Made by a program: the position numbers and the translations under genes. Source: Astrocystis sublimbata (lineage: Eukaryota; Ascomycota; Sordariomycetes; Xylariales; Xylariaceae). From it: 64,000 nucleotides of DNA. Where the stretch lies: contig JAJNNY010000013.1 of assembly GCA_022453515.1 (NCBI GenBank), positions 248,001 to 312,000 on the forward strand. The letters are read 5' to 3'. Every line of letters begins with the position of its first letter. Position 1 is the stretch's first letter. Shown here piece by piece: positions 12,901-23,815 of this stretch. The notes under the pieces were generated by a model. The model saw nothing but the letters and a program-made list of their open reading frames with translations. It made no database searches and was not told the DNA's origin.

Positions 12901-13223
12901 CCTTTGCGCCCAAACTGTTGATACTTGTGAAATCACTTTGTCATTATCTTGAACATCTAGCAGGCGGGACATTGGGTCGGCCTGGTGTTAATTCGAGTAA
13001 CCGGCAGCGCGAGGATCCAGATCTGTTCTACATGGTCATGTGTGCAGTTTCGGCTCTGCGAAAGCTGTGTGAGAAAGCGAGAGATCCCTACGATGCTGGC
13101 AGTATACCGCCCAATGCTCTGCCGACTCGAGCTAATCTCTTTGAGAGTTTAAATATTCTCAAGAGCCCGAAATGGGCGTTGTTATTGAATCAGTTGAGTG
13201 CATATGTTGGGCTTGAGAATTAA
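9969..13223 (+). CDS. SWI1: SWI/SNF chromatin-remodelling subunit Swi1 (ARID domain)
   Basis: A single exon of 1084 residues. The N-terminal 350 residues are low in complexity, rich in Gln, Met, Pro, Asn and Ala, with QQM repeats at about 244-294. An ARID DNA-binding domain follows at about 358-455 (NPDIFMKNLTNFMAQR, then LFQLFQVVQKFNGYRNVT, then WPQVAATMGI). A second disordered Pro/Gln segment runs to about 590. The C-terminal 450 residues form a helical, armadillo-like Swi1 domain (FGDVYPQLVPELW, IAITTILRNFSFFEPNQP, YCLLQFILAFAP). This architecture is that of fungal Swi1, the subunit that helps target SWI/SNF to promoters. The start is the ATG at 9969. The upstream leader appears long. Confidence 0.93.
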   Translation: MSSWMNEAAAIPNHAGNGFPHMADPNAIAGNGMMDASAFMANAGQFNPNAAGQQYANPQQMAVAMQNGQMRNPSPAFANPVYQTNSIVPSKRPRPREDSIGASPRQNPGMLPTSRADTPQQSQFPGFPTNAMPQNAGQPQHFSHLQPNGSANASPSPVMAGNQLRPGSVPQRVNTASPHPFSPAPQQYGQQASPVHSEHGNTPQPGMYMNPQSFPQGYNAGFAPSPSPARPPSAQNPITPQMAPHQMGPMAQQMPQMHPNQMYANQQMQQMQQMQHIQQMQAAQAQAMQGRGGMDPKMMYQMRLQQQYGHGNMPPAGADMQMHNMAQNRGMMPKQGMPVQNGQMPPGAMRPQPAPQGPRSINPDIFMKNLTNFMAQRQLPLDMQPIVDGRPLHLFQLFQVVQKFNGYRNVTTHNAWPQVAATMGIQPQQVPSAPGLLKAIYERNLVKFEEAWANQQRTHQMKQQAAGAGGMPPSAQNQGTPQRMVQLSPSQHMPPTQPQMQLQPAQSPVKSMAPGMPQGMVNGFAAPPQHPQAHQQPPSSGQGSLRNSVPRTVDTPGNPEFPIQSPGPGIKADPAPQHHPSQQADVVRINGAIQVADSLSKDNDVYRPFSRSLEEPTDKQWGGISVDAVNQLCIDLGRSKPDMPGILEMGNIDIHALTKSIQSGIHGEVRLALDVLATISRFGDVYPQLVPELWKCDDLVDSLLDCAEEQIDLLAENNESISDEIDLSSYEDVLRAARTEQFSLRKVSAFGDDDYELERAADRLIAITTILRNFSFFEPNQPVLADEVVVKFFCSLIRSLGTHEGLLRTAQNTLDIMKDIVMFLSNIATSVELPGRDQAYCLLQFILAFAPSPVPCSTADKLVFSPFEPSIHKYLPYALDALAKLLARDEPNRTHYKTLVAADALSTNPYELLTRTFALAVSPIPSHLDDVRPGILPQIIDVRRPLLMQGLLAADIIAQLAPGYETGVTRSWLSSSDAFAPKLLILVKSLCHYLEHLAGGTLGRPGVNSSNRQREDPDLFYMVMCAVSALRKLCEKARDPYDAGSIPPNALPTRANLFESLNILKSPKWALLLNQLSAYVGLEN

Positions 13224-13664
13224 TGAGCACGACTAGGAAGCGAGGCGTTTTGGTAGGGGGTGAGTGGCATTTTCTCTAGATGGCGACAAGACATCCGATG
13301 TACAAAATGAGCAAGCCAATAGCGATTATACAATTGGAAACAACTGTAGATTAAGTAGCTTATGATATCTGGCCCACCAATGAATTAACCTGGCATGTCA
13401 AACTTCACCTGGCGACCTTCAGTGTGTTGAGCGATCATCCACAATTGTGACGATGTGCCACCTTTCTCAACCACTTAGTGGTCAATCTCCCAACCCTTAT
13501 GTGATGTGATGACAGTTGTTTGCAGTTGTGGCCACGTGATTTAAGCCGATTCAGAGAAGCTATCGGTTCGAAATTCTTGCTTTTGGTTAAATTCACCTTT
13601 CCCTTTTTGCACGCATTTTGCACGCACTTCGAAATACTACAAAGACGGAATCGTGGGTGGCACA
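13224..13664. other. Spacer between SWI1 and the GNAT gene
   Basis: A 441-bp spacer that should contain the SWI1 3' end and the promoter of the following gene. No gene or repeat is seen. Confidence 0.5.
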
Positions 13665-14117
13665 ATGCAAAGTGAACCACGTATCGCGGATCAAGGCGAC
13701 CTAGCCGCGGTCCGACGCATCGTCGAAGATGCCTACACACCCTACGTGAAGGAAATCGGGCAGAAACCCGGGCCATTGCTGGACGACTACGAGACCCTCG
13801 TCGCTTCCCGTCGGGTCACGGTCGCTGAGATCGATGGTGTTGTCCAGGGAATTCTTGTCCTTGTCCCGGAAGAGGGCGCCATGCTTTTGGACAATGTGGC
13901 TGTGGCGTCGTCGGCTCGCGGACAGGGGCTTGGACGCCTGCTCATTGCGCATGCGGAGGAGTGCGCTAGGATAGCTGGGTATGCGTCCATCAGGCTTTGT
14001 ACGAATGAGGCTATGGCGGCGAATATTGAGCATTATGCCCGGATTGGGTACGAGGAGACGCATCGGGGCGAGGAGGCGGGGTTTAAGAGGGTGTATATGA
14101 CGAAGACTTTGGTCTGA
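13665..14117 (+). CDS. GNAT-family N-acetyltransferase
   Basis: A single exon of 150 residues, typical of a minimal GNAT domain. The N-terminal helix region reads RIADQGDLAAVRRIVEDAY. The acetyl-CoA-binding motif A is clear at about 82-100: LLDNVAVASSARGQGLGRLL, with the R/Q-x-x-G-x-G pyrophosphate loop RGQGLG. The motif B region ends in NIEHYARIGYEE. The family transfers acetyl groups to amines on small molecules or proteins; the substrate cannot be told from sequence. The start is the ATG at 13665; the open frame upstream begins only at a GTG. It converges on the MFS gene, whose stop lies 198 bp away. Confidence 0.85.
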   Translation: MQSEPRIADQGDLAAVRRIVEDAYTPYVKEIGQKPGPLLDDYETLVASRRVTVAEIDGVVQGILVLVPEEGAMLLDNVAVASSARGQGLGRLLIAHAEECARIAGYASIRLCTNEAMAANIEHYARIGYEETHRGEEAGFKRVYMTKTLV

Positions 14118-14314
14118 GATGTGGTTTTAATTGCCAACAGTTCCTTGTTCCACTGTTGCTTGGAATGGTCGCCTAGCATCTACAACGGGCGGCATGGAAA
14201 GAGTGCCATTGATCATGCCCGCACAGTCTCTTACACAATAAGCAAGGCACACAGCTTCAGAACGGTCACCGAGCATTGCCAACGCAACCCATCCGGAGCT
14301 GACTCTGTGACTAC

Positions 14315-16004
14315 TTACGCAACCCATCGCCATCGTCCCCCCTTTCCATCCGCCCACCGAACCCCGACACAACACACCGAGGCAGCCACCAAAAGCGCGC
14401 CATCCCAATACGCCACATGCGCATACGCCTTCGGCCCCTCGCGGGGGCTGCCCAGAAGCTGAGAGCCGACAGGCGTTCCGAACAGGGTGCCCAGCCCGCG
14501 CACCAGGAGAATGAACGCGTTCACGGCGGCATACTGTTGGATGCCGAAGACTTCGGCAATCAGCGCGGGGAACAGAGCGTAGTACCCGCCGGCCGAGAAG
14601 CTGTAGAACACGATGAAGGCCAGCCATAGCGAGAAGGAGGTCGAGGCGCTGGTCAGCACGCTGGAGAGCCAGAGAGCGAAGACGCTGAGACCCGACAGGA
14701 GCATGGTCAGCACGACGAGGTTCTGCCGGCCGAGACGGTCGCCGGCGTAGCCGGTGAGGATTCGGGATACTTGAATAGCGAGGGTTAGTAAGAGCCGTTA
14801 AGGGGCATTAAATTGTTTTAGGAGGACGGCGAGCTTTTAGGGAGGTCTCAAATTCAAAAGTCACGTACCGGCATTGATAGCATTGCTCACAGCGAGGAGG
14901 TTGGCGCCTTCGGAGGCTGTCTGACCTAAGGTCACGGTATATGATGGGATGAACGCAAGGGGTAGCTGGGCACCAGCGGCCTTGGGCAGTCAGCGTTTGA
15001 TTCGAGTCAAAAGTTATGCAAAACACTGACCTGAAGGAATGCAGCCACGGCGGAGAAGATGAGAGTTGGACGCGAAGCCAAAGAGCGCGAAATATGGGTG
15101 TCTCGCCTCTCTGGCCTGTCTGCACCAGTACCGCGTGAAAGCGGGCTTCGTGGGACTGACAAGGCGACAGGTAGCCCGACGATCACGTAAAAGAAGGCAA
15201 AGATTCTAAGGGTCCAGCGACCTCCGACAGAGCTTAACAATGCCCGGATCACGGGTGAGAAGACGAGGCCGCCGGCGCCACCTCCGGCTAGGATCTAATC
15301 GGATTATGAGAACATCAGCGAGAGAGTTGATTATATCTAATCATACGCATCTGCACTTGCGCATATGGTGACAAACTTACAAACCCCATCGCCGTAGCCC
15401 GGTGAGTGGTGAAGTACTCGGGCGCAGGCGCCAGCAGAGGGAAATACAAAAGAGACATTCCCAGACCAAGCAGTAGCCCCTGCGTCAACAATAAATGCCA
15501 CACGGAGGTGCTCAAGGATGCTAGCCCAAACCCGGCAGACATCATGAATACCCCTGAAGTGGTGATGGTTCTAGGCGTCAAGAGACGCAAGCACTTCCGG
15601 CGCCATGCCCGGCTCGAATTGATAGTAGTTGGTGCAGCAGCGCTCCACGTTCCGTGCTCGATCCGCGCTATCACGGGATTCACCAGGATGCCGCCCGCCC
15701 ACGTCAACCCGTAACATAGTGTTCCGACGAAACTAAGCAGTGCCGTCGGCGGCGATGGCTGCGAAGCAGGGCTGGGATCGAGTATGTCTTGAGCAGCTGA
15801 TAGGTAGTATTCCTGGAATACTCCGAAGCATTGGTTATACCCTATCGTCAAAGCTATTGTGGCGAATGCTGAGAGAAGCACCACAACCTGCTTTTTGCGC
15901 GGGATCGCCGGCGGTGTTAGAGCCGGCGCCGCTGCGTTTTCGGGAGACTCTTGGCACTCGGCCTGTCCATAGGTTAGGGCGATTGACTGTGTCTGGGTGG
16001 CCAT
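14315..16004 (-). CDS. MFS transporter, monocarboxylate transporter (MCT/MCH)-like
   Basis: Four exons: 15381-16004, 15031-15294, 14869-14980 and 14315-14769. All frames close, giving 484 residues. A short hydrophilic N-terminus precedes the first membrane helix (VVVLLSAFATIALTIGYNQCFGVFQEYY). Later signature segments are ILAGGGAGGLVFSPVI, AGAQLPLAFIPSYTV and RILTGYAGDRLGRQN, the last being the MFS loop motif, followed by YYALFPALIAEVFG. This pattern matches the fungal MCH/MCT group (riboflavin or monocarboxylate transporter-like); the substrate is unknown. About 20 basic residues (RAWRRKCLRLLTPR) sit in an early loop, where relatives seem shorter; no short intron explains them. Confidence 0.85.
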
Positions 16005-17094
16005 TGTGGTGATTTCATACACTGCAAACTCGCAAAATCGCAAAGAAAGGAAGTTCGGCCACGAAGAATTCACGTAGTGAGAGATCAGCAAATTAATATC
16101 CTAAATTAATAACTAGTTGTAGCTCTCACGAGTGCAGAATGCTGACAAAGACCGAGAAACGCCGGTTCGTGACTCCACTCAGAAGCAGTAGGCAGCTAGT
16201 CCCCCGGGCTCCGATAATAAATCGGCGTGTGATTCACGAGCAAGGGCTTGGGCCTCGGTAGACATGCCGGCACGTTGCCAAAGAAGCTCGGCATGTTTGA
16301 AATTGCTCTTGTTGATTGGTAAATCTCTTTGGTGAGATCTTACATCACGTATGGGAATAAACATACTTTTCAGGTCTATCTCTCGACAATGCTGGATCGC
16401 AGGTCATCAAATGACATCGCCGCCTTGAACACAAGGCCTGAGCTAGACTAAGAACATTGATCAGTGTATTAGTTCGTCATCATCCCATACCATGAGACAC
16501 AAGAGCAAAACTTGGAGAGGTGCCTACGAAGTCTTCAAGCAATATGGCAGAGGTACTTAGTGAAGACGATCAATACATATGAACCAACTTTGGGTGTTTG
16601 GTGCTGAATACCTACCTGGTAGGTATGCTTCTAGTACATGAGACTCATGAGCGAAGGGCTGCGATGAACATGTATATCTGGTTTATCATCAGGTTCTGGA
16701 TGTTATTCAAAAGCAGTCTAAAGGTTATTCCTTAGGCGTTACAGTTTTCAACGGAGAGTTGATCAAGGGCTTATTCAAAAAGCTCGTTCGTTTTCATACT
16801 GCATGCCCATGCGGTAGTTGTTCCTCAGCTGACACACTTCCAGACGAGACATGGAGCAATCTAGGTTTATTGATTCAAGAACATAATTGGAGCTCATCCT
16901 CATAAGATACAGGTAGCTGTAAGCATATAGCCGCATGTGTATAGCATGGCTCCAAAAAGCCCTCCTTCCTTCTTCTCGGCCCTTCCTAGAGAAAAAGATG
17001 TCATGATACAATCCGAGCCAGTTCGTTAACCCAAACATCAATAACATACTTCATCCTCTGTCAGCAATCTTCGACTTGGTGGCGGCCAGAAAAC
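16005..17094. other. Intergenic region between MFS gene and Argonaute 3' end
   Basis: Nearly 1.1 kb without a supportable gene. It serves as upstream DNA of the MFS gene and downstream DNA of the Argonaute gene. It contains one perfect short inverted repeat (listed separately). Confidence 0.5.
16608..16626. repeat. Perfect inverted repeat (9-bp arms, 1-bp centre)
   Basis: ATACCTACC and GGTAGGTAT flank a single T. It belongs to the TACCTA/TAGGTA motif group that is scattered through the intergenic DNA of this window. It could be a dimeric factor site or a relic of a small repeat; nothing decides between these. Confidence 0.6.
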
Positions 17095-20000
17095 CTAAAT
17101 ATAGAACATGGTGTCCCTCAATCTTTGGTGGACGTTCGGTAGAACTTTTGCACTTTTGACATACAAGCTACCCCGCTCACACAAGACATCGGCAAAGTAT
17201 GCGGGCGCACAATAACTGACAGCCTTGGTTGAGCGCCCAAAGGCATAGCAAAGACTTTGCGTTGTCAACTGCAACTCATCTGCCGCATTCTTTGTCAGAT
17301 TGTTCCCTCCTGGTTTGCTACCTCCTGGTGTGCTTGTTCCTTGTTGCGTTGCGGGTGGGTACTTCACCGCAAAGTTCATCGTCGGGGCTGACGATGGCGC
17401 AGCCACCTTCGGTTGGTTCTTGATGTTAGTACGATAGCGGAAGATCTCGTCCTTCAACACGACGTAGTGGGCGGGTCTTGCTGTTCCTTTGATAGCAGCA
17501 TGGCTCTGCAGGAAGAAGTCCCAGTTGGCTGCTTGTGTGACACCACGATCAACGACAGTGCCAGCGCGGGGATTGCCCGAATTGTCAGCATCTCCATCCT
17601 TTGTCGGGTAGAACCGTGTGTGGTGTCGTTTGCCGACGATGACAATGGTAATTCGGGGCTGTTGGTTAGGAGGGTACATATTTTCGCAAGTCTTCTTCAG
17701 CTGCGGTAGCTCCTTGTTCAATACTAGTTGGTACTGGCCCTCTGACACGCCATCACGATACACCAGAAGGTTTTCTGGCAATCTTTTCTGATTGTGCTTG
17801 CTCCATAGCTTCAGTCGCGACTCCAGCATTTCCCCGAGTTTGCTGATCATCTCTTCACCCTTTACTTCCTGGAGACTCAGAACACCAGGGAATTGATTGA
17901 AATTGGAATCAATACTGGCGACCATGCCAGCGACGCTGGAGTTTGAGACTGCTTCCTGATTCGGGCTGAGCGGTGACTTTGAGACTGGCGCAGGGTGTGT
18001 CACATCTTTAACCACTGGAATTAGTAATTGCCTCTCAGATCTGTCCAAATCGGGGCCATGACGCTCGCGTGGTTACATACCGATGCCAATAACCATAGTT
18101 TTTCCGTCGTTGATGAACCCGAGTTGTTTACCATCTATTAAATGATTGTTACCCCCAAGCTTAAGGTTGACTTTTAGACCAAGGTTTCGCAAGTATTGGT
18201 CTTGGCCTCTTTGTTTGGAAATCTTGGAGCCGACACTGCATACAGTGTGAATGCCACACCTAATGTCAGCAAAGCACTTGATAACATCGTACAGCGGCGT
18301 CTGTGCTTCGGGTAGGATCACGAAGAGCAGCTCGAGCTGACTACCAAAAATCTCTTTCTTGAAAAAGTCCTCGAGTTGTTTGTTTTCGATCCCAAACCTA
18401 AGATGAAGAAAATCAGAGCGCGTCTGCTCTTTGACAACAATACCCATCGACCGCAAGGCAGCAGCTAGATTGTTTTGGATGGGGTCCCGGTATCTGCTCT
18501 CTTCAAAAAGTTTCGCATCTCTTGGGTGCGTTGAGATGAATAACACACCCCAATGAATCAACCTCGTCCCTTCGAAGAATTTGAGTGATGATGATTTTTC
18601 CACCATGCTCCAACTCCCTTGTTTGATACGGTCCAGTCTTTTCTGGTTGGCATAGTGGAGCAGAGGTGCGTCCAACTCCCGGCTTTCGACTTCAATCAGG
18701 TTGGGTGCAACTTGAATATCGAACGCGTTCTAAAAGCCGACGAAAGTCAATAATGAACCTCACTCTCTCAGCTCATGTGTAGTCGCTTACCAGGTATGGA
18801 TTTTCATTCAAGCCAACATCGCGAAGTCCACGCTGAGTGATGGTTGCGAGACTGACACGGGGACTTTGGACTGCAAAGCCTATCATGTTGGTTGTTTGAC
18901 TGGAATTAAGACTCTGGCTATAACACAGTGAAGTCAGTAATTTCTTTTTACTACGAGGTGGTGTCTGAGTTTGAGTCTGGCGAAAATTCCAGGAGCAGCC
19001 GGTTGCCGTAGAGGGAGCCCGTATGATGAGAGGAATCCAGAAGATGGCGGGCCATAGATTTCAGTAGTTACTTACGCTTTCGCGGGCTGACCAGACATCA
19101 CATAACACACGTCTGCGGGTACATATGACGGATTCTCCCCCGTCCCGATATTGATTGTGGGGAGGTTCGGTTTCGAGCGATGGTCATAATCTTGGAAAAT
19201 TTTAGCATCAGGCCAGGCAACGGGGCAACGAAATCACTTACGAGCCATGAAATAATCATAGACACTAACCAACCGTCTATCGGAAGGGTTAGGCTTTCCC
19301 ACCTTCGTAGGGGATTTAGACTGGGCTGTTTCCCCTTTGGTCTCGGTCAACCAGAATTTCACAAATTCGGGACCGGCTCCGAATTTGGTGACTACGGGGC
19401 GGAGATCAAGCAAGTTCTGGCCATCGTCTGGGTGAGCAAAGCGATGGATCTTTCTGACGCGTGAGATAATTCTGCCATTGCTACCTGTCTCTGGTAAGTG
19501 CGTTAACTCGACTCTCAAGTTCCTCAAGAAGAACTCAAGATTATAGAGGCTATTGTCCTTCGAGTCTGTGCGGTATTTCTCTATCAAGTCATCGAGCCGA
19601 CCATGGGTGTAAAAGGCAGCGTGGCTGATATTGACGTTCAACAGCATGCGAGCTGTGGCCGCTCGAACACTGGTGAAATAACCGCGCATGGCCTGGACTC
19701 CAGCTCCAAGGTATTCAGCAGTTTCATCAGTTTGGGTAAGGGGAAAGGCTCGGTTGGTACCAAGGGTTGTGAAGCCTGAAGAAGACTTGGCATGGTGGTT
19801 CATCAAGATATTCAATGCTTGAATAGTCTGGGCCGTGGGCGTGTCTTGAGCATATACATCCTTCGCCTGTTCGAGGGTTGTGATGAGACCAGATAAGTCG
19901 TAAACAACTCCCTTCTTGAGTGTCATGGTATATTGAGGGGCTCCAGGGCGGGGCTCGTTCTGGCCTTCGGCGCGATAGGTAACGGTGATTTCTGCAACAT

Positions 20001-20567
20001 TGATTTCTGCTGCTGTAATGAGGACAGACCTGAAATCGGTCACCATTCTATGCTGGAATGGGGCCAACTCGCTCGACTCCAAGCAGAGTTGAATGATACG
20101 GCCAAGCTTCTTCCCCACTGGCTTTTTCCACTCCTGCTTTTTCTTGCTTGCGGCCTTGTCGTCTTTCTCACTGGTCTCATTAGGGCTCTTGGGAATCCAT
20201 TCATACCGACGCAGCGTTTTTGAACCTAATGACAGGCAGAAGTAGTTTGCAAAGAGTTTGATGTTTTTGATGCCCATAGTACCGTAACCAGGACGCACAG
20301 GCATATTCTCATTACCGATACCCATACGATTGAGAGCTGTAATGGATTCATTCACGATCTTGTCTTCTTTTTGACGTACCGTGGCATCGTCAACAAAAGT
20401 ACTAATTGCAGAATAGAAAGTTAGCCCCCATATAATTACAGACTAGATGAGGTGGAATGAGGACTCAACGGTTGCTGCTGAGCAGGTTGCGTGCTTCCCC
20501 CAGAGCCATCCTGCGCCCTCCTCCCCACTTGTCCTCGTCCGCCTCCTCCCGATTTCTTGCGAGCCAT
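17095..20567 (-). CDS. Argonaute protein (RNA-silencing slicer, QDE-2/Ago1-like)
   Basis: Six exons: 20470-20567, 19242-20401, 19076-19190, 18791-18917, 18081-18729 and 17095-18005. They close in frame to 1019 residues. A Gly/Arg-rich N-terminus (KKSGGGGRGQVGRR) precedes the N domain (MPVRPGYGTMG, IKLFANYF). The linker and PAZ follow (YFTSVRAATARMLLNVN, then VYDYFMARHYDHRSKPNLPTIN). The MID domain has PLYDVIK and GLKVNLKLGG, with HTVC where animal Argonautes have TQC. The PIWI tetrad is complete: D717 in GIDVTHP, E763 in SLQEVKGEE, D801 in YRDGVSEGQY and D989 in PAYFADVLCERG. The protein ends in the usual MFYI. Slicing activity is therefore expected. The first intron uses a weak GTTGAG donor and is the least certain junction. 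Confidence 0.93.
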
Positions 20568-21626
20568 GATGATGACTTGCGGATAGAGTCTTCCTTCGAC
20601 AGTGTTTGTTTCTCAGTACACGATGAATGATTCTTGCAACTATCCAAAATAGGTGCAAACTGGAAAAAGTCCAAGCGGTAAGCCTGTTGGCGTGTGCTAG
20701 AGTTGGGGCTGTGAGCCGATGGTGAAAGGGATAGTGAAGAATTAAGATGGAAGAGAGATGGGATCAATAACGGATAAGCACGGGGTAAACATGGGAGCTG
20801 GGACTGGACTCATGGGGAGCTGCGGTGGAGACATGCCCTTTATGTCAGTAGAAACCTCCTGCCGGGTGATTGCTTGGGAGGAAGGGGAGGACGGGAAGGA
20901 CGAAACATGTCGAAAGAGGCAGAGGAATTTCCTGTCTTGTTTGGTAACTGCTTGCCGCTGTTTGCCGCCGAATCTGTTGACCAGCGGCCGTTGGCTGCTT
21001 GGTTGGTGTCGCGCAGGTACAAACTTGAGGTGTAACTGCCAAACACCATGAGTGGTCCAGAGACCACCAGATGACGCAGAGCGTCGTGACATGATGGCCT
21101 CTCTCGTCGTACCTTACACCATTGCCATTTCCCAAATGTTGAGTCTGAACTCCGGAGCGTGTCATTATCCATGACTCAATTTATTTACGACGTTGCAAGT
21201 GACGTCGTATTGTAATTATGCGAGAGCTCGGAAATCACTCTCCCGCGCGGTGTTGGCCCTTGAGATACTCAGACTCATACAGTCACAGTCACGATCGAAT
21301 CGGGCCTTAAGACCCTGGTGCAGGCTGTATGACCTTATGGGCACCTGCCGAGACCGTTTGTGCATCACATTGGGAAACCGGCTTGCCTTAGGTAGCTAGC
21401 TACCTGTCACTATCACCGCAGAGTGAACACAAACAACTTGGCATCATCTTCTCTGGCAAATAGACGTATCTCATTAGGTGCTCAGCAAATCTCAGCAATG
21501 AATCTAGACCAAGGAAAGCCCGAACGACTTTGACTCACCCAATCGGCCGCCTTCCCCTCCGCCCCTGGTTCTATAAGACATCCTCCTGCGAGAGAGTTCC
21601 ACGATCAAAAGATGCACGAACCGTAA
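20568..21626. other. Argonaute upstream region
   Basis: About 1.06 kb between the Argonaute start and the stop of the next minus-strand gene. It holds the likely Argonaute promoter. Open frames on the minus strand around 20742-21172 overlap each other in several frames and show no conserved pattern. A perfect 16-bp palindrome sits at 21390-21405. Confidence 0.5.
21390..21405. repeat. Perfect 16-bp palindrome AGGTAGCTAGCTACCT
   Basis: The sequence equals its own reverse complement and shares the AGGTA half-site with the other palindromes of the window. Its position, about 220 bp beyond the stop of the hypothetical gene and about 820 bp upstream of the Argonaute ATG, gives no clear role. Confidence 0.6.
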
Positions 21627-22523
21627 CTAAGACAGCTCGGTCTCGTCACGTCTCCAGAAGCTGCGCTTCCTCACAATCACCTTTCCACAGCGGTCCAAGA
21701 AAGAACTTCTTGGGTTCCGCTCGCCCAGACTGCCCGCACGAGGAGGAGGATCAGTAGCACCACCTGGGCTTGGGCTGCCTTTTCTAGCCGAAGAGGACAG
21801 AGCGGTGGAACCTGAGGCTGCCGAATTCGGATTCTCATTGCGGTTCTCCGCTTCAAAGTCAAGGGCCATGCGCAATATCTCTGCATGGGCCCGGGACAGT
21901 GGGTTGTCAGGGCTCACAGCTCGCTTGCCGGCCGCTTTTGCTGCAGCAGCCATGTATGGCGCAAAAGCCCTTTGGTGTCTCCGCTGGTGTAACGCAAGCC
22001 ATCCTCCAATGTCCAAATCGGTGTTATCCATGCCGGCGTCGGCGCAATTATCAGCTGTCTCGGTGTCGTACGGGTTGAGTAGCGTGTGTGCTGGCCTCGA
22101 TGCAGAGGCGAGGGAAAAGTCATTGACTATCATGCCTGAGCACCTCCTTGTGACTTCTTGAGCACGACCGGTCTCAGAGATAGAAACTGCGCCAGTGGAT
22201 TTGCGGCTCTCATTGGCTGCATGTTGACGTCGGGTTTGTTTTGGGGGGGATGGTGGCGGGTAGTTTGGTGGCGGGCACAGCGGAGGAGGAAAGTGCTTTC
22301 CGTTGCTTGACAATCGTACTACAGCAGGCGTATCATTAGCTTCAATCATCTCTTGTTCAGCCCGCAAACACAAGCAAAGCTTGGGAGACTGCAGGGGATG
22401 TAACAATCCGTAATTACATTGATCCTTCATTGAGTTACGTGTGATGTTTCTTGCTGTTGTCATCTTCACCGGTGTCTTCACCGTTCCTTGGGTGTCGTCT
22501 TTGTACATGGTTGCAGCAGCCAT
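21627..22523 (-). CDS. Hypothetical protein, low complexity
   Basis: A single exon of 298 residues, counting from the ATG at 22523; the frame upstream of this ATG lacks another ATG. I do not recognise the family. The middle is a proline-rich stretch (PPPLCPPPNYPPPSPP). The most conserved-looking part is a helical segment at about 175-235 (DLDIGGWLALHQRRHQRAFAPYMAAAAKAAG, then SRAHAEILRMALDFE), followed by a Ser/Gly/Pro-rich tail that ends in basic and acidic residues. No signal peptide or membrane helix is evident. It lies upstream of Argonaute on the same strand, but the 1-kb gap gives no reason to link them. Confidence 0.65.
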   Translation of the reverse strand: MAAATMYKDDTQGTVKTPVKMTTARNITRNSMKDQCNYGLLHPLQSPKLCLCLRAEQEMIEANDTPAVVRLSSNGKHFPPPLCPPPNYPPPSPPKQTRRQHAANESRKSTGAVSISETGRAQEVTRRCSGMIVNDFSLASASRPAHTLLNPYDTETADNCADAGMDNTDLDIGGWLALHQRRHQRAFAPYMAAAAKAAGKRAVSPDNPLSRAHAEILRMALDFEAENRNENPNSAASGSTALSSSARKGSPSPGGATDPPPRAGSLGERNPRSSFLDRCGKVIVRKRSFWRRDETELS

Positions 22524-23815
22524 GATTAGGATACGTGGGCAAGCGTGTTGAAAGAAACGAGAGAAATACTGAGATCCAGATCGACGATGTTGTGGCAGAG
22601 GTGGTAACACGATCTTCAACTACTTGAGCCGAGCAGTATTACTTGCGATTCCAGGCGAAGAAGAATCTCCGTTGGCAACCGTCTTGTTCGTGTAGAGGAC
22701 TCGGTAAAACACAGTGGGGCGGAACATTGAAGGAAGCAACGCGCCTGGGCGGGAACCAGCTCGAACTGAAGATTTTACCAATGTACCTTCAGTTCATAAA
22801 ACTCTTGGAGGGGTCAATTGTTGTGATGAAAACTCGCTGAGCGTGCCTCGGTTGCTATAGGTAACGATGGGAAGGTTGCAGTGGTGAATGTAATTTGATT
22901 AAGCAGTCCATAGTATCAGCCAATAAGCTGAATTAGTAATAACGTTCTGAATAACATTTGGGGACCGGAACATCGTTGTAACAATCAAGACTTTCCCTAA
23001 GAGCGGGAACTCCGGAACTGGAGCCCAAGTAAGCATTTGCTTGTAGACCTAGCTTAGCATAGAACCCATTCACTGTACTTCATCTTCTTTAAACATGATA
23101 CGATATTTACCAACATGTACCTTCGTTTTATTGTGTAGAATGTAGGGCGTTCTCCCACCTATTGGTGGTCCTAACATCTTCGATTTGACCATCTATCTGT
23201 AGGACCTGCAAGGCGAATCTGTTCAAACTTTTCTCTACCCTGTTTATTCGGCTCGGTCAATCTTACAAATTTCACCAGTGCCATTATCGAAAATAAAAGC
23301 TAGCAGTCCCCCAAAAAGTATTTACCTGTATAATGTCAACTCCGACGATTGGCTTTGCCATCTGAACAGCAGGGCTGTTACTCCAGAAGGAATGAATGAT
23401 CTGGGTATGCTTGAAGTCAAGCGTCCATATAACTGAGATATTCGAAAGCGAAGGGTGATAGGTTTTGCTATACGACAGGCAGAGAAGCCCTTACGTAACG
23501 AAATCTATACCAAGTTAATTGGCACTAGACTCCGTAGGTCCGGAAGCAAGGATGTAGCAACCCAGAGAACCGGAACCAATGCCAATCTTTCTAACTGGGA
23601 TAGGCATAGATTCAGGTACAAACAAACAGCCACAACGGCTTTCTACAGTGGGGTACAGTGTCGTACCAAGCTTGACTGTTATTCGCGTTGAAGTTGCTTG
23701 GCTTCCAGTTCTGATATGCCGTCCGGATGACGTTGTGACGTTACAACCCAACACTGCATACCAGGACATGTAAAAGTTCGGAACCTACCACATCTATTCT
23801 CGGGCAGCAGTGCCA
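22524..23815. other. Intergenic region between divergent genes
   Basis: About 1.3 kb shared upstream of the hypothetical gene (-) and the AAA ATPase (+). It is more AT-rich than the flanking genes. I see no gene, tRNA or clear repeat in it. Confidence 0.5.
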
